This document shows positions 1-8,088 of a stretch of 32,793 nucleotides of DNA, in pieces (positions within the stretch are counted from its first letter, which is position 1; the number at the start of each line of letters is the position of its first letter). Below the pieces are notes generated by a model. It was given only the letters and a program-made list of their open reading frames with translations, searched no databases and was not told the DNA's origin. Source of the DNA: Gammaproteobacteria bacterium. Its GTDB lineage: Bacteria; Pseudomonadota; Gammaproteobacteria; Ga0077554; Ga007554. The position numbers and the translations under genes are program-made. Where the stretch lies: positions 1-32,793 of the forward strand of contig JAGVME010000098.1 of the NCBI GenBank assembly GCA_020053945.1, read 5' to 3'.

Positions 1-1
1 C

Positions 2-1273
2 AACGTGTTGCGTGTCATGGCGGAGCGTGGCTTGCCATCGTTCGAGTGGCGCAACCTGGCGATGATGTGGAGCGATACCATCAGCGGCGTTCTGGTGGTG
101 ATCTTCAGTGCGTTGTCCGCCAACGCGTCGCGCCGCTATCCCTGGGCGCAGTGGGCCAATGCCACGGTAGGGTTCTGGCTGTTGCTTGCGCCGTTGATAT
201 TTTGGACGCCGTTGCCCGAAGCCTATGCCAACGCGACGTTGGTCGGCACGTTGGTGATTGCGTTTTCGGTGTTGATTCCGATGATGCCGGGCATGAGCAT
301 GGCCGGTATGATGGGTGGGCCGGACGTCCCGCCGGGCTGGGCTTATACGCCCGCAAGCTGGTTGCAACGCCTGCCGATTGCGGTGTTCGCCCTCATTGGT
401 TTTTTTATCGCACGCCACATGGCGGCATACCAGCTCGGTTATATCGACCGTGCCTGGGATCCGTTCTTTGGCGCCGGCACGGAGACAATCATTACTTCGG
501 CTGAGTCCAAGGCCTGGCCCATTGCCGATGCCGGCCTCGGTGCGGTGGTCTACATGCTGGAATTGGTGATGACCTTCATGGGTGGCAAACAGCGTTGGCG
601 GACCATGCCGTGGATGGTGCTGGCGCTCGCCATCCTGGTCCTGCCCCTCGGCATTGTCAGCATCGTCTTCATCATCATTCAGCCGATCGTGATCGGTACC
701 TGGTGTACGCTTTGCCTGATAGCTGCGCTGGCGATGCTGCTGATGATCCCGTATTCCCTCGATGAGTTTGTCGCCATGGGCCAATTTCTGACCGACGCGC
801 GCCGCAAAGGTAAACCGTTCTGGCGCACCTTTTGGATGGGTGATGCGATGGAAGGCGGCAACCCTGACACGTCCAAAGGGCTGCTTGGGACGATGCGTGA
901 AAACCTAGCCCAGGGCACACGTGGCATGACATTCCCCATCACGCTGTTACTCAGCACCGCGGTGGGTGTGTGGCTCATGTTTACGCGGCTCACCTTCGAC
1001 AGTTCCGGCGCCATGGCCAACAGCGACCACCTGATCGGCGCATTGGTGGTGACGTTCTCGATTATCGCTTTTTCCGAAGTGGCGCGCAGCGTGCGGTTTA
1101 TCAACATCCCGTTCGGCGCGTGGTTGCTCGCGGCACCCTGGCTGCTCGACGGCATCGCTTCATCGTGGGCGGCGTGGAACAGTGTTATCTGCGGACTACT
1201 GCTAATTGCATTGGCGATCCCACGCGGGCCGGTCAAGGATTCTTATGCGGGGTGGGATCGATATGTCATATAA
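2..1273 (+). CDS. VKOR-family / SPW-repeat membrane protein (5' end cut by window)
   Basis: This is a polytopic inner-membrane protein. An SPW-type pair of membrane segments comes first (about residues 20-95, with the SPW-like PWAQW and a hydrophobic run). A VKOR-like section follows (about residues 120-260) with the redox motif CTLC in GTWCTLCLIAA. A second SPW-like pair lies near the C-terminus (about residues 335-410). VKOR proteins reoxidise DsbA-type thiol oxidases using quinone, so disulfide formation in the envelope is the likely role. The first in-frame start is GTG at position 5, but it has no visible ribosome site and the frame is open to the window edge, so the true start probably lies upstream. 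Only one CxxC pair is visible here. The second cysteine pair expected in VKOR is not, and could lie in the missing part. It opens a + strand cluster with sugar-phosphate and chaperone genes. Confidence 0.75.
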   Translation, partial: NVLRVMAERGLPSFEWRNLAMMWSDTISGVLVVIFSALSANASRRYPWAQWANATVGFWLLLAPLIFWTPLPEAYANATLVGTLVIAFSVLIPMMPGMSMAGMMGGPDVPPGWAYTPASWLQRLPIAVFALIGFFIARHMAAYQLGYIDRAWDPFFGAGTETIITSAESKAWPIADAGLGAVVYMLELVMTFMGGKQRWRTMPWMVLALAILVLPLGIVSIVFIIIQPIVIGTWCTLCLIAALAMLLMIPYSLDEFVAMGQFLTDARRKGKPFWRTFWMGDAMEGGNPDTSKGLLGTMRENLAQGTRGMTFPITLLLSTAVGVWLMFTRLTFDSSGAMANSDHLIGALVVTFSIIAFSEVARSVRFINIPFGAWLLAAPWLLDGIASSWAAWNSVICGLLLIALAIPRGPVKDSYAGWDRYVI

Positions 1274-1309
1274 AGTTTATGATTGCGCGGCCGATTACCG
1301 CATCACCCC

Positions 1310-1741
1310 ATGAACAAGCTTAATATCCCCGAGATTAATATTTCAATCTTCGGATTTCTTTTCAATTTTGTCTGGGAGATTTGGCAAGCGCCATTGTTTA
1401 AAAGTATGGATGGCTTAACCCATTTTGAGGCGACTATTCAGTGTACGCGGGCCACCCTTGGCGACGTGGTCATTTTACTTGTGGCGTTTTGGATTGTTGC
1501 ATTGATCGCAAGATCGCGTCACTGGATTTTTTACCCAAAGACTTTCCAGGTCTTAGGGTTCATCGCCATTGGTGTCGTCATTACCGTGGTTTTCGAGGCG
1601 ATTGCGATCCACGTTCTCCACCGCTGGCAATATGCTACGGTGATGCCTACCCTGCCGATTCTTGGCACGGGCCTCGCGCCGATTTTCCAATGGCTCATTA
1701 TTCCACCCATTATCATTTCTATGATGAGACGCAGAGGATAG
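1310..1741 (+). CDS. Conserved-looking small membrane protein, unknown function
   Basis: This 143-residue protein has about four hydrophobic membrane segments. Notable stretches are FNFVWEIWQAPLF near the N-terminus, with an acidic residue and two tryptophans inside a membrane segment, and a short basic C-terminal tail ending RRRG. I chose ATG at 1310; the frame is open back to a TTG at 1283, but that would add an unlikely leader. The gene starts 37 bases after the VKOR-like gene and ends 15 bases before the histidine phosphatase, so co-transcription is likely. I do not recognise a family with a known function. Base composition is more AT-rich than its neighbours. Confidence 0.65.
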   Translation: MNKLNIPEINISIFGFLFNFVWEIWQAPLFKSMDGLTHFEATIQCTRATLGDVVILLVAFWIVALIARSRHWIFYPKTFQVLGFIAIGVVITVVFEAIAIHVLHRWQYATVMPTLPILGTGLAPIFQWLIIPPIIISMMRRRG

Positions 1742-1756
1742 ACCTATGAAAATACC

Positions 1757-2383
1757 ATGGCCACGCAAATGAACAGGGCGTTTCCGCAGGTTTATGTGGT
1801 ACGGCATGGTGAGACCGCGTGGTCGATCAGCGGACAGCACACGGGCCTCACTGATATTCCTCTGACCGAGCGGGGCGAACGCGCCGCGCAGGAATTGAAT
1901 GCGCGGTTGCAAGGTTTGAGCTTCGCCAAAGTATCCACCAGCCCGTTGCAACGGGCGCGGCGCACCGCTGATCTGGCGGGTTTCGGTGACTCTGCACAGG
2001 CCGATCCTGACCTGATGGAATGGGATTACGGTGATTATGAGGGCATGCGTACGGTAGATATCCGCGCCAAATGTCCCGGCTGGCGTTTGTTCGAAGATGG
2101 TTGCCCGGGAGGGGAAACATTGGAAGAAGTGGCGATGCGCGCAGATCGTGTCATTGACCGCATCCGCGCACTGGAGAATGACGTACTGATTTTCGCGCAC
2201 GGCCACATACTGCGCATCTTCATCGCACGCTGGGTTGCGTTACCGGCGCTCGAAGCGCGTCGCTTGTATCTTACGACAACCTCCGTGAGTATTCTCGGAT
2301 ACGACCATGGCTTGGACGAGCCCGTTATCCATTTGCTCAATGACGCGCGCCGCGGCCAAAATTATTTGGCTGAGCATGATTGA
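1757..2383 (+). CDS. Histidine phosphatase family protein (phosphoglycerate mutase-like)
   Basis: This 208-residue cytoplasmic protein has the hallmark RHGE motif at residues 16-19 (VVRHGETAWS), where H17 is the expected phosphohistidine. The second catalytic histidine sits in FAHGH around residue 148. An acidic residue before the catalytic core is present in the LMEWDYGDYEG segment. The family includes cofactor-dependent phosphoglycerate mutases and broad sugar-phosphate phosphatases. The length (about 200 residues) and the DYGDYEG segment fit the phosphatase side better than a true mutase. It ends 10 bases before the aldolase start, so the two are probably translated from one mRNA. Exact substrate cannot be read from sequence. 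Confidence 0.88.
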   Translation: MATQMNRAFPQVYVVRHGETAWSISGQHTGLTDIPLTERGERAAQELNARLQGLSFAKVSTSPLQRARRTADLAGFGDSAQADPDLMEWDYGDYEGMRTVDIRAKCPGWRLFEDGCPGGETLEEVAMRADRVIDRIRALENDVLIFAHGHILRIFIARWVALPALEARRLYLTTTSVSILGYDHGLDEPVIHLLNDARRGQNYLAEHD

Positions 2384-2393
2384 TGGAGGCGCC

Positions 2394-3419
2394 ATGTCAA
2401 CATCCACTCAAGAATTAGCGGAAACGGTAGCGGGGCTGACAGTGCCCGGTAAAGGAATTCTTGCGGCCGACGAGAGCGATGGCACCATCACGAAACGGTT
2501 TAAAGAAGTGGAAGTGGTGTCGACGGCGGAAACCCGGCGCGATTACCGTGAGATGTTATTTTCCACGCCCGGCCTCAGTGATTTTATCAGTGGTGCCATC
2601 CTGTTCGAGGAGACCCTCAAACAGAAAAGTGCTACAGGCGTACCTTTGCTGGAGCTATTGAAAGCGCAGGGCATGGTGCCCGGTATCAAGGTGGATAATG
2701 GCACGGTGCCGTTGGCTAGGTTTTCCGGTGAAACGGTGACGCAAGGCGTAGACGGCCTGGCGCAACGTTTGGGCGAATACAAACAACGGGGCGCACGTTT
2801 CGCCAAATGGCGCGCGGTCATTTACATTGGCGCAGGCACTCCCACGCCGCAGGCGATTGCGGCGAATGCGCATATCTTGGCGTGTTATGCAGCTATTTGT
2901 CAGGAACAGGGCATGGTGCCGATTGTCGAGCCCGAGGTGTTAATGGACGGAGATCACACGCTTGCGGTGTCCGCGCGTGTCACGGAGGAAGTCTTGCACG
3001 CGGTGTTTCACGCATTACACCAGCAACGCGTGGCGTTGGAGCACCTGATTTTGAAGCCGAATATGGTCGAGCCTGGCCGCACCTGCCCGGAGCGTGCCAC
3101 GCCGCAACAAGTGGCGCAAGCCACGCTGACCTGCCTACGGCGCACGGTGCCCGCCGCAGTGCCCAGCATCAACTTTCTTTCCGGTGGGCAGGGCGAGGCA
3201 ACGGCCACCACTAACCTGCAGGCCTTAAACGCCACGATTGGGAAGCAACCGTGGGCCTTGAGTTTTTCATTCGGGCGCGCGTTGCAGGCGTCCGCGCTCC
3301 GCGCTTGGCGCGGCGATACTGCGAACACATCGGTTGCACAGCAAGTGTTACGCAAACGTTCGCGTTTAAATAGCGCGGCTGGGCAAGGCAAATATTCAGC
3401 CGCGATGGAGGATGAATGA
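2394..3419 (+). CDS. Class I fructose-bisphosphate aldolase
   Basis: The protein interconverts fructose 1,6-bisphosphate with dihydroxyacetone phosphate and glyceraldehyde 3-phosphate through a Schiff base. At 341 residues it has the size of the animal/plant-type class I enzyme. GKGILAADES near residues 19-28 carries the conserved D26. LILKPNMV carries the expected Schiff-base lysine K221. VPIVEPEVLMDGDH and INFLSGGQ are also family motifs. I chose ATG at 2394 because GGAG lies just upstream and homologues begin close to this point; the longer open frame back to 2307 overlaps the phosphatase. The stop overlaps the start of a 46-codon ORF by four bases (ATGA). Neighbouring phosphatase and zwf suggest a shared sugar-phosphate role. 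Confidence 0.95.
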   Translation: MSTSTQELAETVAGLTVPGKGILAADESDGTITKRFKEVEVVSTAETRRDYREMLFSTPGLSDFISGAILFEETLKQKSATGVPLLELLKAQGMVPGIKVDNGTVPLARFSGETVTQGVDGLAQRLGEYKQRGARFAKWRAVIYIGAGTPTPQAIAANAHILACYAAICQEQGMVPIVEPEVLMDGDHTLAVSARVTEEVLHAVFHALHQQRVALEHLILKPNMVEPGRTCPERATPQQVAQATLTCLRRTVPAAVPSINFLSGGQGEATATTNLQALNATIGKQPWALSFSFGRALQASALRAWRGDTANTSVAQQVLRKRSRLNSAAGQGKYSAAMEDE

Positions 3420-3556
3420 GAGCAACTGCCCTGGTGGTGCCAAACATCATTAAAGCCGTGCTCCACGTTGCTGGTAATTTTGAAATAGAGTTACCCCTGA
3501 CAGGCGATCCCGAAGGAATCATTGGGGAAACCGTAGTTTCTTTGCGGAGGATTTAG
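3416..3556 (+). CDS. Possible 46-residue protein between aldolase and cbpA
   Basis: This short frame starts with ATG overlapping the aldolase stop (ATGA) and ends with TAG directly abutting the cbpA start region. Its product begins MRATALVVPN and ends VVSLRRI, has mixed hydrophobic and acidic composition, and shows no signal peptide or clear membrane segment. The overlap at one end and the tight fit at the other are what translational coupling in an operon looks like, which is the main argument that it is real. I do not recognise the sequence. It could also be an untranslated spacer that happens to be open for 46 codons. Confidence 0.4.
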   Translation: MRATALVVPNIIKAVLHVAGNFEIELPLTGDPEGIIGETVVSLRRI

Positions 3557-3559
3557 TTG

Positions 3560-4510
3560 ATGGAATTCAAGGATTATTACGCCATCATGGGGGTCGCGCG
3601 TGATGCGACTCAAGATGAGATAAAGCGTGCCTACCGCAAGCTGGCCCGCAAGTATCATCCTGATGTCAGCAAGGAGGCCGACGCCGACGCACGCTTCAAA
3701 GAGCTGGGCGAGGCCTATGAGGTGCTGAAGGATGCAGAGAAACGCACGGCTTACGATCAGCTGGGAGCCAACTGGAAAGGTGGTCAGGAATTTCGTCCGC
3801 CGCCGGACTGGAACGCGGGCTTCGAATTCAGCGGCGGCGGTTTTACGGGCGGCGATGAGGCGGACTACAGCGATTTCTTCGCATCCCTGTTTGGGCGAGA
3901 TTTCCGCGCTGGCGGAGCCGGGCGCGCTTCCCCTCATGCAAAAGGTGAAGACCACCACGCCAAGGTGCTTATTAACCTGGAAGATACTTACCACGGCGCA
4001 ACCCGCACCATCACGCTGCGGGTTCCCGGCGTGGACGCGCAAGGCCATGTCATCACTAGGGAACGGATTCTCAACGTAACCATCCCGAAGGGTATACGCG
4101 AAGGCCAGCACATTCGCCTCAGCGGACAGGGCAGCGCCATCGGCGGAGAAGGTCAGGCGGGAGATTTGTATCTCCAGATTGAATTCCAGGCCCATCCACT
4201 TTACCGGGTCGATGGCCGGGACATCTATCTCGACTTGCCGGTGGCGCCTTGGGAGGCGGCATTGGGCGCAACAGTGAAGGTGCCGACACTCGGCGGCATT
4301 GTGGAAATCAAGATACCGGCGGGCTCGGGGTCGGGGTCGGGGCGCAAACTGCGGCTGAATGGACGGGGCCTACCGGGTGACCCGCCCGGCGATTGCTATG
4401 TAATATTGGCGATCGCGCTGCCACCCGCCGATACCGAAGCCGCCAGGGACGTGTACCGGAAAATGGCGCAGGAATTGAATTTTAATCCACGCGCCAAAAT
4501 GGGAGTGTGA
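3560..4510 (+). CDS. cbpA: CbpA, curved DNA-binding DnaJ-like co-chaperone
   Basis: This 316-residue J-domain protein stimulates DnaK ATPase and in E. coli also binds curved DNA in the nucleoid. The J domain occupies residues 4-70 with HPD at 33-35 (KYHPDVS) and the usual YEVLKD helix end. A Gly/Phe-rich linker follows (about 75-125). Two DnaJ C-terminal beta domains then run to the end; there is no zinc-finger, which separates CbpA from DnaJ. I chose ATG at 3560 rather than the TTG directly before it. It is followed three bases later by its modulator cbpM. The coding region contains a short GGGGTC tandem around 4325-4342, giving a GSGSGSG stretch that could slip during replication. Confidence 0.93.
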   Translation: MEFKDYYAIMGVARDATQDEIKRAYRKLARKYHPDVSKEADADARFKELGEAYEVLKDAEKRTAYDQLGANWKGGQEFRPPPDWNAGFEFSGGGFTGGDEADYSDFFASLFGRDFRAGGAGRASPHAKGEDHHAKVLINLEDTYHGATRTITLRVPGVDAQGHVITRERILNVTIPKGIREGQHIRLSGQGSAIGGEGQAGDLYLQIEFQAHPLYRVDGRDIYLDLPVAPWEAALGATVKVPTLGGIVEIKIPAGSGSGSGRKLRLNGRGLPGDPPGDCYVILAIALPPADTEAARDVYRKMAQELNFNPRAKMGV

Positions 4511-4513
4511 GAC

Positions 4514-4837
4514 ATGAATACTGAAAATAGCGTGCCACAATTCTCAATAGGCATACTGGAAGAGCACACCCAGTTGACGCTGGCCGACCTATGCCGCGCC
4601 TGCGCCATCCATGCTGAACAGATCATCGAGTTGGTGGATGTCGGTGTACTTGAACCTCAGGGACGTGAACCGGCTCACTGGCGTTTCGGTGGCGCCAGCT
4701 TGCATCGCACACGAAGGGTCTTGCGCCTGCAGCGGGATCTTGGCATTGATCTCGCGGGGGCGGCACTGGCGCTGGAATTGCTGGACGAAATCGAATCGTT
4801 GCGGACGCGCCTGCGGGCGATGGGGGGCGAGTACTGA
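4514..4837 (+). CDS. cbpM: CbpM, chaperone modulator of CbpA
   Basis: This 107-residue protein has the MerR-like fold expected of CbpM: a helix-turn-helix-like part (residues 15-65, with LTLADLCRACAIHAEQIIELVDVGVLEP) and a C-terminal helix rich in Leu, Arg and Glu. In E. coli CbpM binds the CbpA J-domain and blocks both its co-chaperone and DNA-binding activities. Position three bases after the cbpA stop, in the standard cbpA-cbpM order, supports the call as much as the sequence does. Length is typical (E. coli CbpM is about 100 residues). Confidence 0.85.
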   Translation: MNTENSVPQFSIGILEEHTQLTLADLCRACAIHAEQIIELVDVGVLEPQGREPAHWRFGGASLHRTRRVLRLQRDLGIDLAGAALALELLDEIESLRTRLRAMGGEY

Positions 4838-5003
4838 CCGAGGAATTGCGCGTGACCAGTTTTTTAAAGCGGCTAGCAAAAATCAGGAGCACAGTCATGA
4901 AACCAAAAAGAGATAGCGTCCTGATCACAAGCCGAACCCGAAATACGACGAGCGCGCGCGACGCCTGCTATGCGGGCTGAGCGAGGGTCAAAGAGGCATT
5001 GAG

Positions 5004-5879
5004 ATGAACAAGACCAAACGCGAGGGCGCGGCACCCTCGGACGCACTGGTGCTGTTCGGTATCACAGGGGATCTTGCCCACAAAAAAACCTTTCCGGCGC
5101 TCTACGCGATGGTCAGGCACGGCGTCCTCAACGTGCCGGTGGTTGGCGTCGCTTCCTCGCAATGGAGCCTGGCGCAGCTGCGCAAACGCGCCAGGGACGC
5201 TATCAAGGCCTCCGGAAAAATCGATGACAAGCCAGTCCTTGACCATCTGCTCTCCCTGCTCGGCTACGTGAGTGGCGACTATAACGATCCGCATACTTTT
5301 ACAGCGCTGAAGGCGGCGCTGGGCGATGCCCGGCGACCGGCGCACTATCTTGCCATCCCGCCCGTGCTGTTCGAGGCAGTTGTCAAAGGGCTTGACGCCG
5401 CAGGTCTGGTTGACCAGGCGCGCGTCATTGTTGAAAAACCGTTCGGACGCGACCTAACCTCCGCGCGCCAGCTCAACCGCCTCCTGCTGTCGGTATTTAC
5501 AGAAGACGCAATCTTCCGCATCGACCACTATCTTGGCAAAGAGGCGATCATGAATATCCTCTATTTCCGTTTCGCCAATTCATTTCTTGAACCGATCTGG
5601 AACCGCAACTGTGTGGCCAGCGTGCAGATCACGTTGGCCGAGGATTTCGGCGTGAAGGGTCGCGGCGCGTTTTACGAAAGCGCCGGTTGCCTGCGCGATG
5701 TCATTCAGAATCACGTGTTCCAGATCGTTGCGCTGCTGGCCATGGAGCCGCCGGCCTATCAGGGCTATGCGCAGGGTGGATTTGCAGATGCCGCAAAACG
5801 GCCTGCTACGAATAACGCTGAAATACCAAGCTGGCGTTGGTGCCGCCAAAACCAAAGCTGTTGGATAGTACGGTATTGA
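5004..5879 (+). pseudogene. zwf: Truncated glucose-6-phosphate dehydrogenase (zwf), 3' third lost
   Basis: The first about 255 codons are a clear G6PDH: the NADP-binding glycine motif [10 protein letters not shown] near residue 20, VEKPFGRDL in the middle, the active-site block RIDHYLGKE, and the [10 protein letters not shown] segment. Full enzymes are about 480-500 residues, but here homology stops after [13 protein letters not shown] at about base 5770. The remaining about 35 codons are the antisense of the fabB 3' end and stop at 5879, overlapping fabB by 74 bases. The C-terminal beta-sheet domain that completes the substrate pocket and subunit interface is absent, so the product should be inactive. 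ATG at 5004 is preceded by AGAGG. The frame is open upstream to a TAG at 4914 but with no ATG or GTG there. The break is best explained by a deletion or rearrangement. Confidence 0.85.
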
Positions 5880-7020
5880 GGATGACGTCGTCACGGCGTT
5901 CGCGCACGATGGGCATGTCGGCGGCGGCGGGGTCGAGCTCGTCGATATGCGCCGAAGCGCAGATGAAATTGTGTTGCAGCATGAGCAATGAATAAATCGC
6001 TTCGTGCACACCTGCTGCCCCGAGTGAATGGCCGGTGAGCGGTTTAGTGGAGCTGAGTGGCGGTACCTGGGCGCCAAACACGCCGCGCAACGCTTCCAGT
6101 TCCTTTACGTCACCCACCGGCGTGCTGGTGCCGTGGGTGTTGATGTAATCGACGGGGCTGCGCACCTTGGCCAGCGCCTGCTGCATGCAACGCATCGCCC
6201 CCTCGCCAGAGGGCTGCACCATGTCCACGCCATCGGAGGTGGCGCCGTAACCCACCAGCTCGGCATAGATCGGCGCGCCGCGTTGCAGGGCATGTTCGAT
6301 CTCTTCCAGCACCAGCATGCCGCCGCCGCCCGCGATGACAAAACCATCGCGCGCCGCATCGTACGTGCGTGAGGCGCGTGACGGTGTGTCGTTGTACTTT
6401 GACGATAGCGCGCCCATGGCATCAAACAACATAGTCTGCGTCCAGTGCAACTCTTCGCCGCCCCCAGCGAAGACGATATCCTGTTTGCCGAGTTGGATCA
6501 GTTCCATGCCATTGCCGATGCAGTGGGCGCTGGTGGCGCAAGCGGAACTGATGGAATAGTTCACGCCTTTGATGCCGAACGAGGTCGCCAGGCAAGCCGA
6601 GACGGTGCTAGACATGGTGCGCGGCACCATATAGGGTCCGACACGGCGAATTCCCTTTTGCCGCAGGATGTCAGCGGCCTCAACCACGTTGGCGGTAGAC
6701 GCGCCACCCGAACCGGCAATCAGGCCAACACGTGGCTGTGATACCTGCGCGGGTGTCAGCCCGGCATGTTCGATGGCCTGGCGCATGGCGAGATAGGCAT
6801 AGGCCGCCGCATCGCCCATGAAGCGGCGCAGCTTGCGGTCAATCAGTGCCTCGGTGTCTATATGCACGGCCCCACACACCTGCGAGCGCAGGCCCAGCGC
6901 GGCATATTCAGGGCAAAATTCGATGCCGGAGCGCCCCTCGCGCAACGCGCTCAGAACCTCATGGCGGTCATTGCCGATGCTGGAGACAATACCGAACCCT
7001 GTGACTACTACGCGCCGCAT
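5806..7020 (-). CDS. fabB: FabB, beta-ketoacyl-ACP synthase I
   Basis: This enzyme condenses malonyl-ACP with acyl-ACP and is needed to elongate cis-unsaturated intermediates made by FabA. At 404 residues it has the usual FabB length. The catalytic triad is visible: C161 in [13 protein letters not shown]296 in [11 protein letters not shown] and H331 in [12 protein letters not shown]. The glycine-rich GGTNASLVF near the C-terminus is also standard. I chose the ATG at 7020 ([10 protein letters not shown]), matching the family start; the longer open frame upstream runs into fabA. It lies 13 bases downstream of fabA in the usual fabA-fabB operon order. The 3' end overlaps the read-through tail of the broken zwf on the other strand. 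Confidence 0.96.
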   Translation of the reverse strand: MRRVVVTGFGIVSSIGNDRHEVLSALREGRSGIEFCPEYAALGLRSQVCGAVHIDTEALIDRKLRRFMGDAAAYAYLAMRQAIEHAGLTPAQVSQPRVGLIAGSGGASTANVVEAADILRQKGIRRVGPYMVPRTMSSTVSACLATSFGIKGVNYSISSACATSAHCIGNGMELIQLGKQDIVFAGGGEELHWTQTMLFDAMGALSSKYNDTPSRASRTYDAARDGFVIAGGGGMLVLEEIEHALQRGAPIYAELVGYGATSDGVDMVQPSGEGAMRCMQQALAKVRSPVDYINTHGTSTPVGDVKELEALRGVFGAQVPPLSSTKPLTGHSLGAAGVHEAIYSLLMLQHNFICASAHIDELDPAAADMPIVRERRDDVILNTVLSNSFGFGGTNASLVFQRYS

Positions 7021-7033
7021 AACAAATTCCCCT

Positions 7034-7582
7034 TCAAAGATCATCGGTGTTGGTGAACAGGCCGACACGCAGGCCCGTGGCGCTATAAATCTCGCGGCCA
7101 TCCACTTCCATCACCGCATCTCCCACGCCCATGAACAGCCTGCGGGCGATGACGCGCGTCATGTCGATACGGTAGGTAATGAGCTGGTTCGCCGGGGTCA
7201 CCTGACCCCGGAAGTTCACCTCGCCCACACCCAGGGCGCGGCCACGGCCCGGGCCGCCGCGCCAACCCAGGTAGAAGCCCACCAGTTGCCACAGGGCGTC
7301 CAGCCCCAGGCACCCCGGCATCACCGGATCACCCTGAAAATGACAGCCAAAAAACCACAGGTCAGGACGGATATCCAACTCGGCGATGATCTGCCCCTTG
7401 TCATGCGCGCCGCCGTTTTCGGTGATGGAGGTAATGCGGTCAAACATCAGCATGGGCGACAATGGCAACTGCGCATTGCCTGGGCCAAATAATTCTCCCC
7501 GGCCACAACGGATCAAGTCATCGTAAGAAAACGAATGCTGCCGGATGGCCACTGCGGGCGGTGCTGTTACGACTGAAGACAC
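7034..7582 (-). CDS. fabA: FabA, 3-hydroxydecanoyl-ACP dehydratase/isomerase
   Basis: FabA dehydrates 3-hydroxydecanoyl-ACP and isomerises the trans-2 to the cis-3 product, the branch point for unsaturated fatty acids. The signature [23 protein letters not shown]-type core is present, with catalytic H81 and D95 in this numbering, and [11 protein letters not shown] follows. I chose a GTG start at 7582 because AGAGG sits six bases upstream on the coding strand and gives 182 residues, close to the usual 171; the ATG at 7642 has no ribosome site. The first about 12 residues (rich in Val, Ala and Pro) are longer than usual. It forms a two-gene operon with fabB. Confidence 0.95.
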   Translation of the reverse strand: MSSVVTAPPAVAIRQHSFSYDDLIRCGRGELFGPGNAQLPLSPMLMFDRITSITENGGAHDKGQIIAELDIRPDLWFFGCHFQGDPVMPGCLGLDALWQLVGFYLGWRGGPGRGRALGVGEVNFRGQVTPANQLITYRIDMTRVIARRLFMGVGDAVMEVDGREIYSATGLRVGLFTNTDDL

Positions 7583-8088
7583 GGAAAACCTCTTGCTGGA
7601 ATGCAAAAATGCAGGATTATTGTTAGAGCCAACTGTAAGCATAGGAAATTCAACGGCTCTTGTCCAGCCAATTCCGCAGGCGCAGGCCATGGGCTACGGG
7701 TGTGCGGCGCTTCTTCCCGGCAAGGCCACCGCAACACCGGAATCCCTTCAAATTCAAAAAGGTTGATCAAGACGGGGGCTTGCCCCATCCCCATTTACCG
7801 CAGGGCCAAGCTGATATGTCAGCCAATAAACAATAAGTATCCACTGGCGTTTTCTTACGCTATCTACTCAGAAGACAGTAACGTGCGCAACAAGCTGACA
7901 TGAAAGTGCCTTGTTTATAGTACTCGCGTAGCGAGCAGTGTCGCCTTAATTGCTGACTTCTGAGCAAATAACATCACTTGCCAAGCCGATTTATTTTTTA
8001 TATTGACTTTCCTAGAGGCTAGCCTCAACAATAACCTACGCTAGAAAAAAATTAGGTTTCCAATAACTGAAAAATCCAAGGAGGGGCT
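7583..8088. other. 506-base divergent intergenic region between fabA and the haem-propeller gene
   Basis: No convincing gene is seen. It should hold the fabA promoter (left, - strand) and the promoter of the gene at 8089 (right, + strand). Short dyads are present: GCTGA/TCAGC around 7810-7823 and CTCGC/GCGAG at 7922-7934. Short open frames here lack family-like composition and good ribosome sites. Confidence 0.6.
8003..8032 (+). promoter_or_regulatory. Candidate promoter with an internal palindrome
   Basis: TTGACT at 8003-8008 resembles a sigma-70 -35 box. An 18-base spacer separates it from AACAAT at 8027-8032, a weak -10. The spacer contains the perfect 12-base palindrome GAGGCTAGCCTC at 8015-8026, a place where a repressor could bind. 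The strong ribosome site AAGGAGG lies about 50 bases further on, just before the start codon at 8089. The -10 match is poor, so confidence is limited. Confidence 0.35.

Noticed and set aside
4897-4980. Short frame starting [13 protein letters not shown] between cbpM and zwf
   Set aside because: It has a plausible ribosome site but only 27 codons and no recognised similarity; it may be a remnant, so not called a gene.
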